From Cellulomonas sp. KH9 (GTDB taxonomy: Bacteria > Actinomycetota > Actinomycetes > Actinomycetales > Cellulomonadaceae): a stretch of DNA of 64,000 bases. The DNA lies in contig NZ_FOSE01000004.1 of NCBI RefSeq assembly GCF_900114185.1, positions 265,519-329,518 on the forward strand, read 5' to 3'. Below are positions 57,260 through 64,000 of this stretch, piece by piece. Positions within the stretch are counted from its first letter, which is position 1. Each line of letters starts with the position of its first letter. Made by a program: the position numbers and the translations under genes. Below the pieces are notes generated by a model that saw only the letters and a program-made list of their open reading frames with translations, had not been told where the DNA came from and did not search any database.

Positions 57260-57910
57260 TCAGCGGGCCGCCAGCCCGACCGCCGCGAGCCACGCCTCGG
57301 CGAGCAGGCCGTGGCCGGCCGGGGTGGGGTGCACCCCGTCGAACGCCCACCGCTCGGGCGCGGTGCGCGACGCGGCGGCCGCGAACAGGCCGTCGGCGGG
57401 CACCAGCACCGCGCCGTACTCGGCCGCGAGCCGGCGCACGACGTGGATCCGGGGGTCGAGGTCCTCGCGCCACGCGGGGCTCACGGGCGGGACGGGCAGC
57501 ACGAACGGCTCGACGAGCACGAACCGCGGGTCGAGCCGCTCGCGCGCAGCGTCGAGGACCGCCCGGTAGTGCTCCTCGTACTCGGCCGTCGTCGTGACGT
57601 CCCCGGAGCCGAAGCGTCGCCACGTGTCGTTGACGCCGACCAGGACGGACACGACCGTCGGCTCGAGAGCCAGCGCGTCCGGCTCCCAGCGGTCACGGAG
57701 CATGCGCGTGGTGTCGCCGCCGACGCCGCGGTTGTGGAACGTCAGCCGCAGGTCCGGCCGCCGCGCCCCCGCGAGCGCCGCCACGATGCCGGCGTACCCG
57801 TGCCCCAGCCCCCACGGCGAGTCCGGCTGGTCGTGGTCGCGACCCCACTCGGTGATGGAGTCGCCGGTCAGGAGCACACGGTCGCCGGGCTGCAGGTACG
57901 TCGTCGTCAC
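57260..57910 (-). CDS. SGNH/GDSL-family hydrolase
   Basis: 216 residues: block [14 protein letters not shown] (nucleophile Ser), block [14 protein letters not shown], block [14 protein letters not shown], block [19 protein letters not shown] (Asp and His). No signal peptide, so cytoplasmic; substrate unknown (ester or carbohydrate ester). The start is GTG at 57910. Confidence 0.9.
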   Translation of the reverse strand: MTTTYLQPGDRVLLTGDSITEWGRDHDQPDSPWGLGHGYAGIVAALAGARRPDLRLTFHNRGVGGDTTRMLRDRWEPDALALEPTVVSVLVGVNDTWRRFGSGDVTTTAEYEEHYRAVLDAARERLDPRFVLVEPFVLPVPPVSPAWREDLDPRIHVVRRLAAEYGAVLVPADGLFAAAASRTAPERWAFDGVHPTPAGHGLLAEAWLAAVGLAAR

Positions 57911-58054
57911 AGCGACACCCCATCACGAGCGGGACTGCCGACGGAAGGCGCGCCAGGACGGGCTCGTGGTGCCGGGACCGGCCGCACACGCGTCCGGGGT
58001 CGCGGGTCCGCCGGTAGGGTGAGCGCGTGCCGCCCGCCCGTACCCGGCGGTGCA

Positions 58055-58129
58055 CGGGCTGTAGCGCAGTTTGGTCAGCGCACCGCGTTTGGGACGCGGG
58101 GGTCGCGGGTTCGAATCCCGCCAGCCCGA
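58055..58129 (+). tRNA. tRNA-Pro (TGG)
   Basis: 75 bases. Acceptor cgggctg (58055-58061) pairs with cagcccg (58122-58128); the anticodon loop carries TGG and the T-loop is TTCGAAT. Discriminator A at 58129; CCA is not encoded. Confidence 0.97.
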
Positions 58130-58150
58130 CGACGGGGGACCGGCGATCGG

Positions 58151-60502
58151 TCAGGATCCGCCTCGAAGAGGTCGCCCCGGGCGGGCTACGCCGGGGTCGG
58201 GCATGGGGCGGTACCCGAGTCGGAACGCCTCGTCGGTGACAGGCCACTGCTCCCCGCGCTGCCCCAGGACCACCCAGTCGCCGGGGCGAGCCGTCGCCGG
58301 TCCCTCGAGCGTGAGGAGCCGCTGCGGACGAGCCACTCGTCGGGCGCGGACAATCCCGAGCCGGTCCCAGGTGCCGTCCGGGCGCGCGCGGTGACCCGCC
58401 TCGAACACCCCGGAGGCGACCGACCGACGTGTCCCCGCGGCATCGGTCACCATCCAGTCACCGGGCGCCCCCTGCATATGGTCACCGCCGGACGTGGTCC
58501 AGGCGGCCGGCTCCTCGAGGCGCTCCGCCTGCACCGCGCCATGACGCTCGAACGTCCGCCAGGGGCCGAGATCGGGCTCCGGCGCTGCGCCTGGGCGCGC
58601 CACCCGGTAGCCCAGCCGGCCCAGGAGCCGGAGCGTGCCGCACACACCCTCCCTCGCCCGTGAACGGTCCCCCTCGTCGAGCTCCTCCCAGGGGCGCAGC
58701 GACGGGTGGCGTCGCCGTTCGCGGTCCTTGACAGCACCGGGACGCCAACCGTGCTCCCGGTGGTGCTCGCACCACGAGCGGTGCTCCGCAGCGGCGAGCC
58801 CTTCGACCTGGTCCGGTGAGAGCACGTCCGCGGGCAGCGCCGGCTCCTGACCCGCCGAGGTCGCCGTCCACGTCCAACCCAGCCCCGACACCTGGGACAG
58901 GGCGCAGGCGACCTGCCGGATGTTCGACTCCTGGGTGAACGGGCTCAGGTCCGCCCACTCCTGCAGACCGGCGTCCCCAGGGCCGGCGAGCCGCTGGTCG
59001 AGGTAGGACCGGTGGACCTGACGTCCGAACCACTCCCAGGAGTCGAGGGGCCGGTCCGGCCCGGCTTCCATAGTCGGGCCGGCCAGGTGGAGGCCCCCCA
59101 TCACCGGCAGGTCGCTCACGCCGCGCGCCTGGGAGTCCCAGGCGATGATCGTCCACTCCGGGTGCGTCGCGGCGAGCAGGGCGGCGCCCGCCAGGCCGGT
59201 CGGGCCGGACTCGCCCCCGAGGACGAGCGCGGTGCCGCTCCCGTCGCCCATGAGCTCGCGGCGACGTCCCGCCGAGTCGGGCCGCTCGTCGAGGAAGACC
59301 TCCGATCCCGGTTCGGGGGGCCCGTACCGGGCGAGGTGGGCCGTGAGGTGGTCACGCAGCGCCCGTGCCCCCGAGCCCACGAGGTAGACCGCCGGCGTCG
59401 CCCGGCGCCCACCGTCGCCGCGCAGGGCCAGCTCCCGGCCCCGCTGGGTGACGGCGGCCAGCAGCGCGACCGAGAAGGGTGAGCAGCCGGACACGACGAC
59501 CGTGTGGGCCTGCGTGGTCTCGACCAGTCGCAGCGTCGCGTGCGCCGAGAGCTCGACGGCGCTCACGGCGTCGGTCAGCCACCCCTGCTCGTCGATCGCC
59601 AGGTGACGACGGCGCCAGTCCTCGGCCTGCCACGGGTCGTCGAACCGGACGACGAGTCGGCCCGGGGTCTGTGTCGTCAGGCGCGGGGCGCCGGTCAGCG
59701 CCGCGCGGACGTCGTGGACGATGCGGGTGTTGCGCGAGGGGTCGGCGCCCAGCACGTGCACGCCCACGGCGGCCACCGAGCCGCGTCGGAGCACCAGCGC
59801 CCGGATCGCGGCCGGGTCGTCGACGTCCAGCGCCACCGATCGCGCCCCGATCGACGCGGCGAGGGCCCGGGTGTCGAAGTCCGCGACACCCACGAGGACG
59901 AGGGTCCGTCCCGTCCCGGATGCGCGGGCGACTGTCCGTACGTAGGGGGCGGTGAGCTCGTCGGCGCCGATCACGACGACGCGCCGCGTCGACAGCGCGA
60001 CGCGCAGCCGGTCGAACGCGTCCGCGAACAGCACCAGTACCGCGCGCTGGCCGAGCACGGTGACCGCGGCGAGCGCGGCGATGCGCGCCGCCTGGAGCGA
60101 CATCGGCATGTGGTCGGTGCACCGCACCCCGTCGAAGGGGTTCTCGACACTGCCGAGGAAGAGCCCGGTCGTCCAGGCCAACGGCGTCCAGAACGGGCTC
60201 TGCGTCCCGATGCAGGTCCCGTACGCGACGACCCCGAGGATGACGACCGTCCCGACGAGCGTGGGAAGGACGATCGCCCCGGCGGGGACGGTGGACCCCG
60301 ACGCGCGGTACACCGCGACGGCACCGACGAGCACCGTCGCCTGCCAGGCGATCGGCCACCACGCGCCGGGGTCGGTGAACGCCTGTACCAAGAGAGGAGC
60401 GCCCGCGGGGTCGGGATGGAGCCAGGCGAGCAGGCCGAGTGCGTAGACGATGCCGAGGCCGACCGCCGCTCGTCGCAGGGACCGGCCCGGTGGCGGCCTC
60501 AC
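58151..60502 (-). CDS. membrane protein with Rossmann-like (TrkA-N-type), RyR and PGDW domains
   Basis: 783 residues. Four hydrophobic segments (about 12-28, 48-66, 74-94, 139-161), then a TrkA-N/RCK-like nucleotide-binding fold (173-270, RRVVVIGADELTAPYVRTVARASG), a second alpha/beta region (about 333-470) and a ryanodine-receptor RyR domain (565-637: LAAAEHRSWCEHHREHGWRP, RRRHPSLRPWEELDE, RLGYRVAR). The tail has two PGDW modules (about 680-710, 740-766). Bacterial RyR domains occur in predicted nucleotide-signalling conflict systems. The GTG at 60502 overlaps the partner's stop (GTGA). Function not established. Confidence 0.8.
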   Translation of the reverse strand: MRPPPGRSLRRAAVGLGIVYALGLLAWLHPDPAGAPLLVQAFTDPGAWWPIAWQATVLVGAVAVYRASGSTVPAGAIVLPTLVGTVVILGVVAYGTCIGTQSPFWTPLAWTTGLFLGSVENPFDGVRCTDHMPMSLQAARIAALAAVTVLGQRAVLVLFADAFDRLRVALSTRRVVVIGADELTAPYVRTVARASGTGRTLVLVGVADFDTRALAASIGARSVALDVDDPAAIRALVLRRGSVAAVGVHVLGADPSRNTRIVHDVRAALTGAPRLTTQTPGRLVVRFDDPWQAEDWRRRHLAIDEQGWLTDAVSAVELSAHATLRLVETTQAHTVVVSGCSPFSVALLAAVTQRGRELALRGDGGRRATPAVYLVGSGARALRDHLTAHLARYGPPEPGSEVFLDERPDSAGRRRELMGDGSGTALVLGGESGPTGLAGAALLAATHPEWTIIAWDSQARGVSDLPVMGGLHLAGPTMEAGPDRPLDSWEWFGRQVHRSYLDQRLAGPGDAGLQEWADLSPFTQESNIRQVACALSQVSGLGWTWTATSAGQEPALPADVLSPDQVEGLAAAEHRSWCEHHREHGWRPGAVKDRERRRHPSLRPWEELDEGDRSRAREGVCGTLRLLGRLGYRVARPGAAPEPDLGPWRTFERHGAVQAERLEEPAAWTTSGGDHMQGAPGDWMVTDAAGTRRSVASGVFEAGHRARPDGTWDRLGIVRARRVARPQRLLTLEGPATARPGDWVVLGQRGEQWPVTDEAFRLGYRPMPDPGVARPGRPLRGGS

Positions 60503-63015
60503 CCGCGCGGGGCCGGCAGCGCCGGATCCCGCAGCTCGCGGGCCAGGAGGGTCTCGAACGCGTCGACGTCCGCCGGGTCGAGGGCGGGCAGGACGAGGCC
60601 GGCGTCGGTGACGTGGCGATGGGCGGCCGTGACCGGCCGGCGGCCGGCCGTGCCCTGCCGAGGCGCGAGCGTGAACCCCGAGACCAGCCGCACGAGACGT
60701 TTGGGGAGATCCGCCGCTTCGGCGAGGAAGCCGCCGACGACGGAGTCCTCCACCTTGACGCTGACGACGTCGCCGGACCGGGCCCTTCTCATTGGGACGT
60801 AGTCGTCCGTCACCACATTCGGGTAGCGGGCGTAGGCGTGGTCGTACCGGACGAAGCGGGCAGCCAGGTCGGAGGCGATCTCCCGGAAGGGCACCGTGGT
60901 GTCCCAGCCGAGCTCCCGGCACGTCGAGGCGCGTTGTGCCTGCGCCCGCGTGAGCGCCTCGGTCGCGTCGGCGACCTGGAGGGTCAGCTTCTCGTGTCGC
61001 TCCCGGAGTTCCTGCCAGAGCTGGTAGAGCTCACTGTGCAACCGGTTCCGCATTGACGGCAGGCGGGTGCGCGCCGAGTCGCGCCGGTACCGCGCGCGGC
61101 GCTCCACACCGAGCAGGTGGTGCAGCTGTGCCAGCGCGTCGCACCGCACGGCGACCCTGGCCGCGGCCGCCTCACGCCGGCGGGTGCGTGGTGGCGGCGC
61201 GGGAAGCCTCGGGTTGACGACGAGGAGGACGAGGGCGAGGGACGCGCCGGCCGCCGCTACGGCCCTGACCGGTTCGGGATCGGCCGCGAGGAGCGCGTAC
61301 CCCAGCACGACGAGCGCGACGACCCACCACGAACGGCGTCGCCGGCGCTCGGCAGATCGGTCCGCCCGTGCCCGGCGCATCGCCAGGTGCGCACGCTCGG
61401 CGGGCATCTGCGCCTCGACCCACTCGACGGCGCGCTCAGGGCGCGACCTGCCCAGCTGGGTGAACAGGTGGGCCACGTCGTGCTCGATCTGCTCCACCAG
61501 GGCCGTCTGGGTCGCCAGCTCCGCCAGCTCCGCGACCGCCCACGCTGGCTCGGTGACCGTCACGTCCTTCCAGTCGTCGAGCTCGTCGGCCGCGGCGATC
61601 ACCCGGATGGCGGCGTCGGCCGAGGCCATCTCGGCAGCGGTCAGGCGCAGCAGTCGCTCGGTCTCGTGCAGCACCACCGTGCGGTGCTCCAGGGCGACGA
61701 GAGGCAGGCCCTTCTCGGTGAGCCCCCATACCGCCCCGGTGACGTGACCGAGCTCCGCGCGTGCCTGGGCATGCTCGCCACGGACCAGCTCGAGGGCGTC
61801 GCGGAGGCGACGTGGTGTGGTGCCGGCCGTCGCGCGCGGCAGACCGAGCGCGGCCCGAGCGTCGGCGCGCAGGTCCATGACGAAGCCGATGAGGGCCGTC
61901 TCGACCGCCGGCTGCACCAGAGCCAGGTCCTCCGACCGCATGAGACGCGCAGCGCGGTCCGGGTAGATGCTCAGGAGCGTGGTCGCCGCCCGGGTGGTGG
62001 CCTCCACGTCACCCTGGAGGCCGAGCGCGCGGACGAGCTCCACCAGGGCCTCCCTGCTCGTGCGGTCGAGCTCGATCGCCGTCCGCGCGACGCGGGCGGC
62101 GGTGTCGACGTCGCCCGATCGCCGCTCGAGCCGTGCGCGCAGCGTGAGGGTCGCCACCTTCCGACGGCTCACGACGTCCTCGCCGCCCCTGCGGCGGTAG
62201 ACGGGCGCGTGCACGAGGTCCTCGACGGTCCCCAGCGCGTCCTTCGCGATCGCTCGAGCAACCGCGAGCTCGGTGCGCAGGTTCTTCACCTCGAGGAGAC
62301 GGGCCGCCACGTAGTTGGTGGACCAGTCGTGGGCGTGGATGGCGCGCGCGCGCATGAGGTGCTCGCGCGCCGACCCGACATCCCCCGAGGTCAGGGAGGC
62401 CAGGGCGAACCGTCGTTGCTCGATGAGGCGCACGTAGTCCGGCTCGTTGACGGACAGCTCCGCGGGCAGGGCCCACTGGTCGAGGCCCGGCGCTCCCAGG
62501 TAGTCGAGCTCCTGCATGAGCTGTCCGGTCATCGACGCCCCGTCGGCGTCACCGTCGCTCTCCGTCATCGTCGTCACCCAGTCGTCCAGGGTGTCCCGGA
62601 TCCGGTCCAGGTTGTCGAACGGGTCGCTGACCAGCGTGCCCGTCACCACGTGCTCCTGCACCTCTTGCGCGAAGGCAGCGGCGCGGGGCTCCATGGTGGT
62701 GACGTCCCGGGAGAACGCCAGCACGGGGATCCCGCTGTCGCGCGCTGCCCGGAACTCGGCATGGGTCGTGCTGGTCTCGTGCCCGGGGGCGCGGGAGGCG
62801 CTGTCGACGTCCGTGTACGTGCGCCCCAGGAGCAGCACCATGACGTCGCAGTCGGTGAGGCTGGTGACCGAGCGGGCGTGCGGCCCGACGGTGGCGGCGC
62901 GCCCGTCGTCGAGCGCCACGACGTCCAGCCCGGGCGCGTCGGCGAGCGCGCGGCTCACGACCGACCGCAGCTCGCGGAACTCCTCGAACCGGGACGAGAT
63001 GAACACGCGTGCCAC
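60499..63015 (-). CDS. DUF4062 protein with helical repeats, membrane hairpin and coiled coil
   Basis: 838 residues. An N-terminal DUF4062 domain (1-110: ARVFISSRFEEFRELRSVV, CDVMVLLLGRTY, HAEFRAARDSGIPVLAFSRD), thought to be TIR-like in fold, then TPR-like helices (about 190-350), further helices, a TM hairpin (about 563-578 and 585-601) and a coiled coil (660-695). The GTG at 63015 has GGAGG six bases upstream. Coupled by a 4-base overlap to the RyR gene. Probably a membrane-tethered sensor or effector; no activity proven. Confidence 0.8.
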   Translation of the reverse strand: MARVFISSRFEEFRELRSVVSRALADAPGLDVVALDDGRAATVGPHARSVTSLTDCDVMVLLLGRTYTDVDSASRAPGHETSTTHAEFRAARDSGIPVLAFSRDVTTMEPRAAAFAQEVQEHVVTGTLVSDPFDNLDRIRDTLDDWVTTMTESDGDADGASMTGQLMQELDYLGAPGLDQWALPAELSVNEPDYVRLIEQRRFALASLTSGDVGSAREHLMRARAIHAHDWSTNYVAARLLEVKNLRTELAVARAIAKDALGTVEDLVHAPVYRRRGGEDVVSRRKVATLTLRARLERRSGDVDTAARVARTAIELDRTSREALVELVRALGLQGDVEATTRAATTLLSIYPDRAARLMRSEDLALVQPAVETALIGFVMDLRADARAALGLPRATAGTTPRRLRDALELVRGEHAQARAELGHVTGAVWGLTEKGLPLVALEHRTVVLHETERLLRLTAAEMASADAAIRVIAAADELDDWKDVTVTEPAWAVAELAELATQTALVEQIEHDVAHLFTQLGRSRPERAVEWVEAQMPAERAHLAMRRARADRSAERRRRRSWWVVALVVLGYALLAADPEPVRAVAAAGASLALVLLVVNPRLPAPPPRTRRREAAAARVAVRCDALAQLHHLLGVERRARYRRDSARTRLPSMRNRLHSELYQLWQELRERHEKLTLQVADATEALTRAQAQRASTCRELGWDTTVPFREIASDLAARFVRYDHAYARYPNVVTDDYVPMRRARSGDVVSVKVEDSVVGGFLAEAADLPKRLVRLVSGFTLAPRQGTAGRRPVTAAHRHVTDAGLVLPALDPADVDAFETLLARELRDPALPAPRG

Positions 63016-63061
63016 GCAGAGCCTCCAGAGCGCCGGGAAGGGCTCACGCAGCCCCCACCCA

Positions 63062-63090
63062 CCTATCGGACCGAGCGGTGGTCGAGTGAA
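63062..63090 (-). promoter_or_regulatory. promoter of the DUF4062-RyR operon
   Basis: On the complement, TTCACT (63085-63090), 17 bases, GATAGG (63062-63067), about 47 bases before the GTG. The rest of the 316-base gap to tRNA-Gly shows no gene. Confidence 0.55.
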
Positions 63091-63331
63091 GGACGTGCCC
63101 GGAAGTCGCCCGAGCGTGCGCTTCTGCGACGTTCCCTCCGCCCGCAGGGGCGGGGGTGCACGGTGACGGGCACGACCGCGGCGCTCCTCGCACCGCCGGC
63201 CGCTGGCGGTGGCGCGCACCGCGGCGCCGACGACCGCTCCGGGACCGCGCGGGTGGCTCCCCGCCTCGGCCCGGTCGCGACGACGCACGGGTCAGGAGGG
63301 CGGGGTGCTGCGGGGGAACCACGGGGGAGGG

Positions 63332-63402
63332 AGCGGACGACGGGAATCGAACCCGCGTAGCCAGTTTGGAAGACTGGGGCTCTACCATTGAGCTACGTCC
63401 GC
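63332..63402 (-). tRNA. tRNA-Gly (TCC)
   Basis: 71 bases on the complement. Acceptor 63396-63402 pairs with 63333-63339; the anticodon loop CTTCCAA has anticodon TCC; the T-loop is TTCGATT. CCA is not encoded. Confidence 0.97.
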
Positions 63403-63751
63403 ACGCGCCCGGCGCGGGTGCCCGAGAGGGCCTGCGACCGTGGCGGCGCAGCAAGGTTACCGGTTCCGCCGCGGTCGTCGCCCCACGCCAGCGCTCCTGT
63501 CCGTCGTCGCGCGGTGCAGCCCGCCCCGTGAGGCGCGCGCTTTGGCGGGCGGTCCCTGCCGTGGCGTAGCATCGAGGGTCGCGCGTACGCGCCGTCGGGT
63601 GCTCGCACGTCGCCACCCCGGGGCTGGTCCTCGGGGCGGTCACGACGTCGCCCGGGCCGCAGCGTGCAGCGCCTCCCAGAGCGTGAGATCGAAGCGTGCC
63701 ACCACGTCGGACCCGCCGGCGCCCGGCCATGACCAGTTGGAGATCATCGAA
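63403..63751 (+). promoter_or_regulatory. tig upstream region
   Basis: 349 bases without a recognisable gene. A candidate -10 TAGCAT lies at 63567-63572 with TGGCGG (63543-63548) 18 bases before it, which would leave a 5' UTR of roughly 170 bases. No known riboswitch was recognised. Confidence 0.35.
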
Positions 63752-64000
63752 GTGAAGAGCGCCGTCGAGACCCTGGACCCGACGAAGGTCAAGCTGACCG
63801 TCGAGGTGACGTACGACGAGCTCAAGCCGAGCATCGACCACGCGTACCAGCACATCGCCGAGCAGGTGACCGTGCCGGGCTTCCGCAAGGGCAAGGTGCC
63901 GCCGCGCATCATCGACCAGCGGGTGGGTCGTCCTGCCGTCATCGAGCACGCCGTCAACGAGGGCCTGTCCGGCTTCTACGCCGAGGCCGTCCGTGAGAAC
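63752..64000 (+). CDS. tig: trigger factor, N-terminal part (cut by window end)
   Basis: The first 83 codons of the ribosome-associated chaperone: [20 protein letters not shown], then the ribosome-docking signature [14 protein letters not shown]. The frame is open to the last base. The GTG at 63752 has GGAG nine bases upstream. The peptidyl-prolyl isomerase and C-terminal domains lie beyond the window. Confidence 0.95.
   Translation, partial: MKSAVETLDPTKVKLTVEVTYDELKPSIDHAYQHIAEQVTVPGFRKGKVPPRIIDQRVGRPAVIEHAVNEGLSGFYAEAVREN

Noticed and set aside
57111..57623. Longer reading frame upstream of and in phase with the cysK leader peptide
   Set aside because: Only the last 24 codons have a ribosome-binding site and Cys cluster; the upstream part is antisense-like and overlaps the SGNH hydrolase gene.
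58130..63331. Site-specific integration into tRNA-Pro or tRNA-Gly
   Set aside because: I found no second copy of either tRNA 3' end within the interval and no integrase gene.

Overview
The window is very GC-rich (roughly three quarters G+C by eye), uses many GTG starts, and carries mycothiol-, F420- and truncated-haemoglobin-type genes. It is actinobacterial chromosome; a Cellulomonas-like member of the Micrococcales is my best guess, not proven. Genes are densely packed, often with 4-bp start/stop overlaps, and many starts sit 6-8 bases behind a -10 hexamer, so leaderless transcripts look common.

Layout. 1-95: tail of a tRNA (tRNA-His-like) behind lower-GC DNA, probably the right-hand junction of an integrated element lying outside the window. 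101-3224: orn, two small unknown genes, a DUF2079 membrane protein, tRNA-Arg. 3325-12926: two tandem pairs of dynamin-like GTPases (A1-B1 and A2-B2) around an SSB-like gene and ettA. 13092-17726: two acyl-CoA thioesterases, an SDR/DUF2867 protein, topoisomerase IB and trHbO. 17791-20462: PTS enzyme I opposite detached EIIB and EIIA. 20466-33350: mscS, prolyl oligopeptidase, malQ, a small P-loop kinase, pepN, a mycothiol-nitroreductase-like thioredoxin-fold protein, pepO, rpiB. 33427-39233: a five-gene Dpp/Opp-type ABC operon behind a promoter with a palindromic operator. 39287-42043: Eis-like acetyltransferase, SpoIIE-type phosphatase, alkyltransferase-like protein. About 42100-43410: an IS110-type element with a frameshifted transposase.

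43410-57110 holds most of the sulfur genes. One co-directional run, ssuB-ssuA-ssuC-acs-metY-CoA-binding protein, is preceded by a 27-codon ORF with seven Cys codons. A second Cys-rich 24-codon ORF precedes cysK-cysE, with hairpins between it and cysK. Both look like cysteine-responsive leader peptides. Together these operons would import organosulfur, fix sulfide onto O-acetylserine or O-acetylhomoserine, and recycle the released acetate through Acs. Between the two operons lie an acyltransferase, an F420-type oxidoreductase and a GntR/DUF1648 pair.

58055-63402: tRNA-Pro and tRNA-Gly(TCC) bracket a two-gene operon. The first gene encodes DUF4062-helical repeat-TM-coiled coil; the second encodes four TM segments, Rossmann-like domains, a RyR domain and PGDW modules. 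It resembles a membrane-bound nucleotide-sensing or conflict system and is the best candidate here for an undescribed system. The window ends inside tig (trigger factor).
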